Shown: in pieces, positions 48,288-55,693 of the stretch | How positions within the stretch are numbered: the first letter of the stretch is position 1 | Layout of the letters: each line of letters begins with the position of its first letter | NCBI RefSeq assembly: GCF_023805255.1 | Contig: NZ_JAMSCK010000001.1 | Span: 124,001-188,000, forward strand | DNA length: 64,000 nucleotides | Source: Gramella jeungdoensis | GTDB taxonomy: Bacteria; Bacteroidota; Bacteroidia; Flavobacteriales; Flavobacteriaceae | Direction: 5' to 3' | Program-made: the position numbers and the translations under genes | Notes under the pieces: model-generated | Told to the model about the DNA's origin: nothing | Seen by the model: the letters and a program-made list of their open reading frames with translations, nothing else | Databases searched by the model: none

Positions 48288-48322
48288 AAAAAAACCTCAC
48301 AGGCTAATCTGCCCGTAAGGTT
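48288..48322 (-). terminator. Terminator after the low-complexity lipoprotein gene
   Basis: Minus-strand hairpin: AACCTTAC and GTGAGGTT arms (one mismatch) with a run of T after it, just past the 48344 stop. Confidence 0.6.
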
Positions 48323-48343
48323 ATATTTTAAACTTATACATTT

Positions 48344-49441
48344 TTATTGACTACCTCCGCGGCCACCTCTTGAAGATCTTCCTCCGGAACTTCTGGTAGT
48401 TCCTGAACTCCTGCTAGAACTGCTTGAGCTTCTGGTGGTGGATGATCTCGTAGAAGAACTGCTTCTTCTGGATGGTGAAGATCGGTATGTTCTATTATTG
48501 CTTTGCGAAGATCGCTGGTAAACAGGGGAGCTGTTTCTGCTTCTGTTATAATCATAGGATCTTGGTGATTCAGTTCTACGATTTGTTCTGGTGTAAATTC
48601 TGCGATCGTCAGTATTACTGGCACTGCTTCTTACCCGAGAAGTGCCATAGTCTGAAGATCTCGAATTTCTTATTTCTCTTATACTTCTGGAGTATGAAGA
48701 AGAATTTCTGGAAGAAAGGCTTCTTCGGTTTTCTCCATCAGAATAGTATACTCTTGAATTTCTTCTTCCCTGGTTGTATGCTATATTATTATTGTAGTTA
48801 TATGGATAGTAATGATGTCTATAATAATGACGATAATATGGATTATAATAGCCTCCATAATAGTGGTAACCAAATCCAAATCCTATATTCCAGTAAGATC
48901 CATAACCGTATGCTATAGGTCCGCCCCAATAACCTCCATGCCAATATGGATAGTACCATGGGTCATAAAACCCTCCATAATAAAAAGGGAAGTGTTGATA
49001 AGCCCATCCATATCTCCATGGGGAATAATATCCACCATAGAACCCATTATTGTATATGTTAATTGTGTAGCTGTCTGGATCATCACCCCAGGGAGCATTC
49101 CCGCCTACATAGGCTACATCGCCACCAACATTATTATAGTTTTCATAACCATCGTTGGAAGTATAACTTTCTACGTCTGTAAAAATATCGCTCTCCAGGA
49201 TCTCCCCATACATTTCTGATTGCTGGGCGAAAAGATTCTTATAGTAATTATTGTTGTTATTAGGTCTCACCTCATTAGTTTGCGGTTCTTCCTGCTCCCA
49301 GATTCCAGGTCTGGACTCTCCGTATATTCCATCGGCCTCATAACCTGAATACTGGTAAGAGCCACAGGAAACCATAGCAAACAGAGCCACCGGAATGAAC
49401 AGGAGGTTCAGTTTGTTTCGTAAGATGTAATAAAGTTTCAT
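48344..49441 (-). CDS. Low-complexity Tyr/Gly-rich then Arg/Ser-rich lipoprotein
   Basis: A 365-residue predicted lipoprotein (signal peptide about 1-26, lipobox MVSC, Cys26). After a polar region (27-130) comes a segment of extreme Tyr/Gly/His/Trp content (about 130-222, for example GGYYNPYYRHYYRHHYYP), then Asn-rich and strongly Arg/Ser-rich sequence to the end (about 230-365; SSRSSGTTRSSGGRSSRGG). Databases have labelled relatives vitellogenin or even prolyl-tRNA synthetase; I see no basis for either. Function unknown; surface or envelope location likely. Divergent from proS. Confidence 0.75.
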   Translation of the reverse strand: MKLYYILRNKLNLLFIPVALFAMVSCGSYQYSGYEADGIYGESRPGIWEQEEPQTNEVRPNNNNNYYKNLFAQQSEMYGEILESDIFTDVESYTSNDGYENYNNVGGDVAYVGGNAPWGDDPDSYTINIYNNGFYGGYYSPWRYGWAYQHFPFYYGGFYDPWYYPYWHGGYWGGPIAYGYGSYWNIGFGFGYHYYGGYYNPYYRHYYRHHYYPYNYNNNIAYNQGRRNSRVYYSDGENRRSLSSRNSSSYSRSIREIRNSRSSDYGTSRVRSSASNTDDRRIYTRTNRRTESPRSYDYNRSRNSSPVYQRSSQSNNRTYRSSPSRRSSSSTRSSTTRSSSSSSRSSGTTRSSGGRSSRGGRGGSQ

Positions 49442-49459
49442 TGGTAATTCTTTTTATTG

Positions 49460-49487
49460 TTGGGCATGCTAAAAATAGTTAGTTTTG
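49460..49487 (+). promoter_or_regulatory. Promoter of proS
   Basis: TTG (49460-49462) and TAGTTTTG (49480-49487) with 17-bp spacing. The inferred start near 49494 gives a leader of about 54 nt. Confidence 0.55.
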
Positions 49488-49547
49488 CCCGAACGGTTAG
49501 TACGATAACGTATTAAAAGATACAAGTTTTATGCCAAATAACAAGAA

Positions 49548-51026
49548 ATGGGTAAGAATCTAACAAAGCGAAGTGACGACTATTCCAAGTGGTATAATGA
49601 GCTGGTGGTGAAGGCTGATCTGGCTGAAAATTCCGCAGTACGTGGCTGTATGGTGATCAAGCCTTATGGTTTTGCGATCTGGGAAAAAATGCAGGCTGAA
49701 CTGGACAGAATGTTCAAGGAGTCTGGGCACCAAAATGCTTATTTTCCCTTGTTTGTTCCCAAGAGCCTTTTTGAGGCTGAAGAAAAGAATGCAGAAGGCT
49801 TTGCAAAGGAATGTGCGGTGGTTACTCATTACCGATTGAAAAATGATCCCGATAACCCTGGAAAACTTAAGGTAGATCCGGAGGCTAAACTGGAAGAAGA
49901 GCTTGTGGTGCGCCCAACCTCTGAAGCCGTTATCTGGAACACTTATAAGAATTGGATCCAGTCATACAGGGATCTTCCAATAAAGGTAAACCAGTGGGCA
50001 AATGTAGTGAGATGGGAGATGAGAACACGTCTTTTCCTGAGGACTTCCGAATTTCTATGGCAGGAAGGTCATACGGCCCATGAAACAAAAGAAGAGGCCC
50101 TTCAGGAAACTGAATTGATGAATGATATCTATGCTGAATTTGCAGAGAACTTTATGGCAATTCCTGTAGTTAAAGGGAGCAAGACCGAGAATGAACGTTT
50201 TGCAGGGGCGCTTGAAACCTATTGTATAGAAGCATTGATGCAGGATGGTAAGGCCTTGCAGGCTGGAACTTCTCATTTTCTAGGGCAGAATTTCGCGAAG
50301 GCTTTTGATGTGAAATTCGCCACTAAAGATGGTGGTTTGGAGCATGTTTGGGCGACTTCGTGGGGAGTTTCAACTCGACTTATTGGGGCGTTAATTATGA
50401 CCCATAGTGATGATAAAGGACTCGTGCTTCCGCCAAATCTTGCGCCTATTCAGGTTGTTATTGTCCCAATTTATAAAGGGGAAGAGCAATTAGAGCAAAT
50501 ATCTGAAGTGGCTAATGAGTTGGTAAAAGATCTAAGAGCAGTGGGAATTTCAGTGAAATATGATGACAGAGATACTCAGAAACCGGGATGGAAGTTTGCA
50601 CAGTATGAATTACAGGGGGTGCCGGTTAGACTGGCCATTGGTCCTAAGGATCTTGAAAAAGGAACGGTTGAGCTTGCAAGAAGAGATACACTTACCAAGG
50701 AATTCATAAATCGCGATAAGGTTGTTGAAAAAATAAGGTCTTTAATGACTGAAATCCAGGAAGATCTTTTTAACAAGGCAAAATCATTCAGAGATGAACA
50801 TATTACCGAGGTAGATTCTTTTGATGAATTCAAAAAAGTCCTTAAACAAAAAGGTGGTTTCATTTCAGCGCATTGGGATGGTACTCCGGAGACTGAAAAT
50901 AAGATAAAAGAGCTTACCAAAGCGACCATAAGATGCATCCCCTTTAACAGGAAAGATGAGGCCGGAGAGTGTGTGTTAACTGGAAAACCTTCCGAAGGAA
51001 GAGTGTTGTTTGCTAAGGCTTATTAA
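49548..51026 (+). CDS. proS: Prolyl-tRNA synthetase
   Basis: Class II synthetase for tRNA-Pro. The short eukaryote/archaea-like type (492 residues) lacking the long editing insert of E. coli ProS. Motifs: RPTSEAVIW (motif 2 vicinity), [22 protein letters not shown], and [18 protein letters not shown] in the catalytic core (each read in short pieces). The C-terminal part holds the anticodon-binding domain ([12 protein letters not shown]) and a zinc-type end. It has its own promoter. Identity certain. Confidence 0.96.
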   Translation: MGKNLTKRSDDYSKWYNELVVKADLAENSAVRGCMVIKPYGFAIWEKMQAELDRMFKESGHQNAYFPLFVPKSLFEAEEKNAEGFAKECAVVTHYRLKNDPDNPGKLKVDPEAKLEEELVVRPTSEAVIWNTYKNWIQSYRDLPIKVNQWANVVRWEMRTRLFLRTSEFLWQEGHTAHETKEEALQETELMNDIYAEFAENFMAIPVVKGSKTENERFAGALETYCIEALMQDGKALQAGTSHFLGQNFAKAFDVKFATKDGGLEHVWATSWGVSTRLIGALIMTHSDDKGLVLPPNLAPIQVVIVPIYKGEEQLEQISEVANELVKDLRAVGISVKYDDRDTQKPGWKFAQYELQGVPVRLAIGPKDLEKGTVELARRDTLTKEFINRDKVVEKIRSLMTEIQEDLFNKAKSFRDEHITEVDSFDEFKKVLKQKGGFISAHWDGTPETENKIKELTKATIRCIPFNRKDEAGECVLTGKPSEGRVLFAKAY

Positions 51027-51051
51027 AAATTTTAAAAATTTTTGGTCAACA

Positions 51052-51082
51052 TTTGCGGCATTGAAAAATAGTTGTATTTTTG
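51052..51082 (+). promoter_or_regulatory. Promoter of tandem tRNA-Glu genes
   Basis: TTTG (51052-51055) and TATTTTTG (51075-51082), 19-bp spacing, a very good match to the Bacteroidetes consensus. Inferred start about 51089, 16 nt before the first tRNA. Confidence 0.75.
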
Positions 51083-51104
51083 CATCCGCATTTGAAACAA
51101 AAAT

Positions 51105-51176
51105 GGTCCGTTCGTCTAGGGGTTAGGACGCCAGGTTTTCATCCTGGTAACAGGGGTTCGATTCCCCTACGGACTA
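51105..51176 (+). tRNA. tRNA-Glu (UUC), copy 1
   Basis: 72 nt cloverleaf: acceptor GGTCCGT/ACGGACT (first pair G-U), D arm GTCT/GGAC, anticodon stem CCAGG/CCTGG with loop TTTTCAT giving anticodon TTC, T arm AGGGG/CCCCT with loop TTCGATT, discriminator A. CCA is not encoded. Confidence 0.98.
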
Positions 51177-51243
51177 CGAAGAGAAACACTGAAAGAAAGT
51201 GTTCGTTTAAAGCAACATTAGGTTGCATTTTGAAATAGATAAT

Positions 51244-51315
51244 GGTCCGTTCGTCTAGGGGTTAGGACGCCAGGTTTTCATCCTGGTAACAGGGGTTCGA
51301 TTCCCCTACGGACTA
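51244..51315 (+). tRNA. tRNA-Glu (UUC), copy 2
   Basis: Base-for-base identical to the copy 67 nt upstream. It has no separate promoter match, so it is probably cotranscribed with copy 1 and processed. Confidence 0.98.
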
Positions 51316-51346
51316 CTTTTAAAAAACTTTTTAAATAACAATTGTA

Positions 51347-51595
51347 ATGGCAAATCATAAGTCAGCGTTGAAGAGGATTCGTAGCAATGAGACTAAACGT
51401 CTTAGAAATCGCTACCAGCACAAAACTACAAGAAACGCGATCAAAAAATTGCGTGAAGCCGACAAGAAAGAGGCTGAGGGAATGTTGCCTTCTGTGATCT
51501 CAATGGTCGACAAATTGGCTAAGAATAATATCATTCACGATAATAAAGCTGCTAACCTAAAGTCAAATTTGACTAAGCACGTCGCAGCACTTTAA
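51347..51595 (+). CDS. rpsT: 30S ribosomal protein S20
   Basis: An 82-residue basic protein of the small ribosomal subunit that binds 16S rRNA. The N-terminus [15 protein letters not shown] and the region [19 protein letters not shown] are diagnostic. It follows the tRNA-Glu pair by 31 nt and may share their transcript. A terminator follows before the convergent glsA. Confidence 0.97.
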   Translation: MANHKSALKRIRSNETKRLRNRYQHKTTRNAIKKLREADKKEAEGMLPSVISMVDKLAKNNIIHDNKAANLKSNLTKHVAAL

Positions 51596-51621
51596 TTTTA
51601 GCAGTGTTCAATTTATAAGAG

Positions 51622-51655
51622 AATGCTTTCTGGTTTCCGGAAGGCATTTTTTTGT
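51622..51655. terminator. Terminator after rpsT
   Basis: AATGCTTTC pairs with GGAAGGCATT (with G-T wobbles), then a T-run of seven. Confidence 0.75.
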
Positions 51656-51666
51656 TTCCCCCTTTA

Positions 51667-52581
51667 TCAGAATACCGAAACTCCCGTAAGGGTTGTAAGC
51701 CTCTCCAGGGCTTTCATTCCCAGTTCAGAATTTCCCTTTTCATTTAGGATGGGACTCCATACAGCCACCGAATAATTGTCGGGATGTATGGCTACTATTC
51801 CACCGCCAACACCACTTTTTCCTGGTAAACCAACCTGAAAGCTAAATTCTCCCGCTTCATCATAAAAACCGCAGGTTTGCATTAGGGCATTGATCCTTTT
51901 CACCGTCTTCGGTTTCAATATTTCTTCTCCCGTTTTCAGTATCTTTCCTTTATTGGCGAATATCATGAATGCTTCCGCAAGATCTTTGCAGTTCATCGCA
52001 AGTGAGCACTGGTGAAAATAAAAATCAACAATAGGTTCTACATCACATTTGATGTTTCCCAAAGCTTTTATATAATTTACCAGGGCTACATTCCTGTAGC
52101 CAGTAGCTTTTTCAGAAGCCGCTACTTTTTCGTCGTATTTGATGTCTGGATCGCCCGTAATCTTCCTTACGAAATCTAAAAGTTCCTGTTTTGGATCATC
52201 CAGCTGATCTACAAGAATATCTGATATAACAAGGGCTCCGGCATTAATAAAAGGATTTCTGGGAATCCCGTGCTCATATTCCAGCTGTGTAAGGCTATTG
52301 AATGGATCGCCAGATGGTTCCACCGAAACACGATCCCAGAGATCTTCTCCCATCAACCTCATTGCCATCGCCAGTGTGAAAACTTTCGAGATACTTTGAA
52401 TTGAAAAATCCTCTTTACTATCTCCAAAACAAAAATGCTGCTGATCACCGCAATACACGTGCATTCCAAATTTCCTTCGATCAATTTTGGCCAGTTCCGG
52501 GATGTATGATGCAACCTTACCTTTTACATCACGGTAACTCATTTCTTCATAGATAGTATCAAGAATTTTCTGGTAATCCAT
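51667..52581 (-). CDS. glsA: Glutaminase
   Basis: Hydrolyses glutamine to glutamate and ammonia. Belongs to the serine-dependent beta-lactamase-like glutaminases: S63-I-S-K66 is the catalytic SxxK (FSIQSISKVF), with NPFINAGALV and GKSGVGGGIVAI as further family motifs. Length 304 is typical. It starts 1 nt after pepE on the same strand, so the pair is cotranscribed. Together they would release amino acids and glutamate. Confidence 0.95.
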   Translation of the reverse strand: MDYQKILDTIYEEMSYRDVKGKVASYIPELAKIDRRKFGMHVYCGDQQHFCFGDSKEDFSIQSISKVFTLAMAMRLMGEDLWDRVSVEPSGDPFNSLTQLEYEHGIPRNPFINAGALVISDILVDQLDDPKQELLDFVRKITGDPDIKYDEKVAASEKATGYRNVALVNYIKALGNIKCDVEPIVDFYFHQCSLAMNCKDLAEAFMIFANKGKILKTGEEILKPKTVKRINALMQTCGFYDEAGEFSFQVGLPGKSGVGGGIVAIHPDNYSVAVWSPILNEKGNSELGMKALERLTTLTGVSVF

Positions 52582-52582
52582 A

Positions 52583-53290
52583 TTAATTCAAATCGGTTAA
52601 GTCGGTTCCGGTTTCTACTTCGAAAGGTACTTTATCCTTTTTGAAAATTCTTCCCGGCAGCTCTCCTTTTAACGTAACTTTATTATCCTTCAATTCCAGC
52701 CAGCTGCCTTCCCTTAGGCCAATAACGGGTTGTGAGTTAAGCCCGTGAAATTCCTTTATCCTTGTTTCCCTTGTCTCTCCTTTGTGAGTTGAGCCCGGGT
52801 CAGGATCAAGGTAGTGAGGGTTGATATTGAAAGGAACCAGGCCAAGGGTTTTGAAGGAAGGAGGATATACAATAGGCATATCGTTAGTGGTTTGCATGCT
52901 TAATCCACCAATATTAGTCCCTGCACTTGTTCCCATATAAGGAGTTCCGTTCTGTACCACTTCCTTTAATACATTCATTACCTTATTTCTGTATAATTCT
53001 GAAACCAGAAGAAAAGTATTCCCACCGCCAGTAAAAATTCCTTTCGCAGCTTTCACGGCCTGGGCATGGTTTTCAAATTCATGAATACCTCTTACTTTTA
53101 TTCCCACTGTAGAAAATGCTTCGGAGGCCTTTTCAGTATATTCCTGATGGCTTATGCCTCCCGGTCTTGCATAAGGAATAAAAAGAATTTCCTCTTTTTC
53201 TTTATACAATTCAGGTAGATGTGGGATCAAATATTCAAGATAATCCTGTGCATGTAAAGTGGAGGTGCTTGCGAGTATTGCGTTAGTCAT
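52583..53290 (-). CDS. pepE: Alpha-aspartyl dipeptidase (peptidase E, S51)
   Basis: Cleaves dipeptides with N-terminal aspartate. Family S51 marks: the nucleophile in G-T-S122-A-G-T, preceded by GIFTGGGNT, and the later PVIGLREGSWLEL. 235 residues with no signal peptide, so cytoplasmic. Adjacent to glsA in a two-gene unit, consistent with amino acid salvage (inference). Confidence 0.92.
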   Translation of the reverse strand: MTNAILASTSTLHAQDYLEYLIPHLPELYKEKEEILFIPYARPGGISHQEYTEKASEAFSTVGIKVRGIHEFENHAQAVKAAKGIFTGGGNTFLLVSELYRNKVMNVLKEVVQNGTPYMGTSAGTNIGGLSMQTTNDMPIVYPPSFKTLGLVPFNINPHYLDPDPGSTHKGETRETRIKEFHGLNSQPVIGLREGSWLELKDNKVTLKGELPGRIFKKDKVPFEVETGTDLTDLN

Positions 53291-53406
53291 GTCCTTTTTT
53301 GGGTAAATTTATGGAATCACCAGCGTTAAGGAAAGTTTGAGGTCTCTTAAAGGTGCGAAATCTCAAATTCTTTCGTTAGAATTAAACCATTACCAACCTG
53401 TTTCTT

Positions 53407-54186
53407 TTGATAAAAGAGAATTACATCAAGGCTCTGCCTGTATGCTTCATTTTCCTGTTCATGAACTTTTCTGCGTTTTCTCAGGAATTAAAGCTTCTGC
53501 AGGGTCATATTTTAACAGATAGTATCGAGCCGTCTAATATCCATGTGGTTAATCTTAGCCTTAAAGAGGGTGTTACCAGTGATGACTCAGGAAAATTTTA
53601 TATTCGGGCAAGGCTTGATGACAGCCTTTTATTCTCATCGGTTCAGTTTCAAAATAGTATAATAAGGATCAATAAGGAGCAATTTGAGACTGGTAAAATT
53701 CAAATCAAATTATTCCCAGCCCAAAACGAACTTGATGAGGTAAGAATAAGTGATTTGAAACTAAGCGGAGTTCTGGATAAGGATGTTGCCAGAATTGAGA
53801 TATTTGATCGTACAGAATTCGGTATCCCGTATGCCAAAAAAGGCCTGACACAAACCGAAAGAAAATTGCAGACAGCAACCACATCGGCGGGAGGAATCCC
53901 TTTAGACCTTTTGCTGAATACTTTCAACGGGAAAATCAAAATGCTCAAAAAGGTCAAAGCCAACGACGAATTATCGGCTTCCGTAATTAAGGCTTTCGAT
54001 AGTTTTGGGAGAGAATTTTTTGAACGGGAACTGGATATTCCTGAAACAGAGGTGCTAAATTTTCTTTATTATTGTGCCCGAGATCAAAATTTCTCTATAT
54101 TTCTTGAATCTGAACTAAACCTGGAATTGATCGATCTTTTTAGAAAAAATGTGGAATCATTCAGGGAATGGCGGGGTATTAATTAA
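53407..54186 (+). CDS. Secreted protein with CarboxypepD_reg-like domain (paralog A)
   Basis: A 259-residue exported protein from a TTG start at 53407, the only start that gives a clean signal peptide (about 1-25, FMNFSAFSQ). N-terminal about 28-100 resembles the CarboxypepD_reg-like beta-sandwich domain (G-H-I, HVVNLSLKEGVTSDDSGKF, FSSVQF), often seen before TonB receptors but here without a barrel. The C-terminal domain holds LSGVLDKDV and ends in VESFREWRG. It is a paralog of the next gene (same domain order, LSG and FREWRG/FRDRRG landmarks). No catalytic motif. Cotranscription with the next genes is likely. Confidence 0.75.
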   Translation: MIKENYIKALPVCFIFLFMNFSAFSQELKLLQGHILTDSIEPSNIHVVNLSLKEGVTSDDSGKFYIRARLDDSLLFSSVQFQNSIIRINKEQFETGKIQIKLFPAQNELDEVRISDLKLSGVLDKDVARIEIFDRTEFGIPYAKKGLTQTERKLQTATTSAGGIPLDLLLNTFNGKIKMLKKVKANDELSASVIKAFDSFGREFFERELDIPETEVLNFLYYCARDQNFSIFLESELNLELIDLFRKNVESFREWRGIN

Positions 54187-54208
54187 AACATCATCAAAAA
54201 GACCTAAA

Positions 54209-55030
54209 GTGAATTCATCTGTCATCCAAATTAAATTCTATAGTTTCCTTCTTTTAGCATTTTTAGGCTGTTTTCAACTTACAGCGCAGGAATCAACACT
54301 TCTTAAAGGAAAGGTTCAAGCCAAGAGCGGAGACCTTGAAAAAATACATGTGATCAACCTTAATCTCGAAAAAGGTTCTGTTACCAACGCTGAAGGGAAT
54401 TTTCAGATCATGGCGAACAGAAATGATAGCCTGTATGTCTCTTCGGTTCAGTTTGAGAATAAAACTATAATTGTGACCGGGGAAATGCTTGAGTCCGGAA
54501 ATCTAACGATAGTTCTTTCCGATAAGATAAATGAACTTGCAGAAGTGATGGTAGATGATATTAAGCTATCGGGTTATCTTGCGAACGACATTAATATGAT
54601 TTCGACAGCCGGTGTGGAGAGAAAATACAGGCTGCAAAATGAACTGAATGAATTTATCGCCAAAGACAGGGAACAAAATCCATATGTGAAACCCATTGCG
54701 AACGGAGGGATAAGACTGGATAAGGTTGCCGGGGCAGTAATGGATAAATTATCAAAAAACCAGAAAAAGACTGCGGTTTATACTCCAAGGGAAATAGCCA
54801 ATAAAAGCATACAGATAGTAGGGCATAAATTCTTCAGGGAAGACCTTGGGCTGGCTGAAAATGAGATCTGTAATTTTGTTTATTTCTGTACCGAAGATGC
54901 TCCAACTTTTAAACGCCTTGTTTTGAACAGCAACGCGTTTGTGCTTATCGAGTATTTCGAGACCAGAATCGAGGAATTCAGAGATCGGAGAGGAGATATT
55001 CTTAATTCCCCCAAACAGGTCCCGGGATAG
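54209..55030 (+). CDS. Secreted protein with CarboxypepD_reg-like domain (paralog B)
   Basis: A 273-residue exported protein. Start GTG 54209, 22 nt after the preceding stop, is preferred over an earlier TGG-rich 20-residue extension that would lie inside the previous gene. Signal peptide about 1-26 (FQLTAQ). N-terminal CarboxypepD_reg-like domain (HVINLNLEKGSVTNAEGNF, VSSVQF), then DDIKLSGYLANDI and a C-terminal region ending EEFRDRRG. Clear tandem paralog of the gene before it. Function unknown; probably periplasmic. Confidence 0.75.
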   Translation: MNSSVIQIKFYSFLLLAFLGCFQLTAQESTLLKGKVQAKSGDLEKIHVINLNLEKGSVTNAEGNFQIMANRNDSLYVSSVQFENKTIIVTGEMLESGNLTIVLSDKINELAEVMVDDIKLSGYLANDINMISTAGVERKYRLQNELNEFIAKDREQNPYVKPIANGGIRLDKVAGAVMDKLSKNQKKTAVYTPREIANKSIQIVGHKFFREDLGLAENEICNFVYFCTEDAPTFKRLVLNSNAFVLIEYFETRIEEFRDRRGDILNSPKQVPG

Positions 55031-55120
55031 TGTTTTAAACCTTTGACTTATTTCTTAGTCTTACCTATTGCCAGTTAAAAATCCCATATTTTGGTTTGAT
55101 ATTTGCTCCAAACCTTTAAA

Positions 55121-55627
55121 ATGAAAATGAAAAAGACCCTGATTCTTTTATTTAGCTTTATACTTTTTACATCTTTCGTAGCGGAAGACCATGAAACTTA
55201 CCTGAGTGTTACCGAGATCGAATACGATAAAGAATCTACAAGTCTTCAGATCGTTTCAAGAGTGTTCATTGACGATTTTGAAAACGTTCTCAGCAAACGC
55301 TATCAGCAGGAGATAAGCCTTTCATACGAGGATGACCTAGAGGCGAATAAAGATGTCATTTCCCGGTATATTGCCCAAAAACTGAAAATAAAAGTGGATG
55401 GAAAGGATCAGAAACTGAAATTCCTGGGAAGTAAGTTCGATGCAGATCAGATTGTTCTTTTTATAGAAGGACCTAATGTGGAAAATTTCAAGAAGATAAG
55501 GGTAGAAAACCTTATTCTTACAGACCTTTTTGACTCCCAAAAAAATATAGTACACGTAAAAAAGGGTGAAACCATAGAAAGTATGTTGCTAATGAAAGGA
55601 AACGGTAGTAAAACTGTGTCTTTTTGA
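55121..55627 (+). CDS. DUF6702-like exported protein
   Basis: A 168-residue exported protein. Start ATG 55121 (or 55127) is preferred over the TTG at 55103. Signal peptide about 1-23. The mature domain is beta-rich (LSVTEIEYDKESTSLQIVSRVFIDDFENVL), matching what I recall as DUF6702. Function unknown. It lies between the paralog pair and the M1 peptidase; DUF6702 beside M1 peptidases recurs in flavobacteria, from memory. Confidence 0.75.
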   Translation: MKMKKTLILLFSFILFTSFVAEDHETYLSVTEIEYDKESTSLQIVSRVFIDDFENVLSKRYQQEISLSYEDDLEANKDVISRYIAQKLKIKVDGKDQKLKFLGSKFDADQIVLFIEGPNVENFKKIRVENLILTDLFDSQKNIVHVKKGETIESMLLMKGNGSKTVSF

Positions 55628-55693
55628 CAAATGCTTTCTTGTAGACTGAAGAAAATAATTATTTTTAGCAATTCTTAAATTAAAACTACATAA

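Noticed and set aside
48334-48624. A 96-residue frame over the Arg/Ser-rich end of the lipoprotein
   Set aside because: Same strand, different frame; its Glu-rich composition is the frame-shifted reading of the repetitive coding sequence.
53337-53522. A 61-codon frame ahead of paralog A
   Set aside because: It overlaps the signal-peptide region of the real gene in another frame; codon pattern and lack of promoter speak against it.
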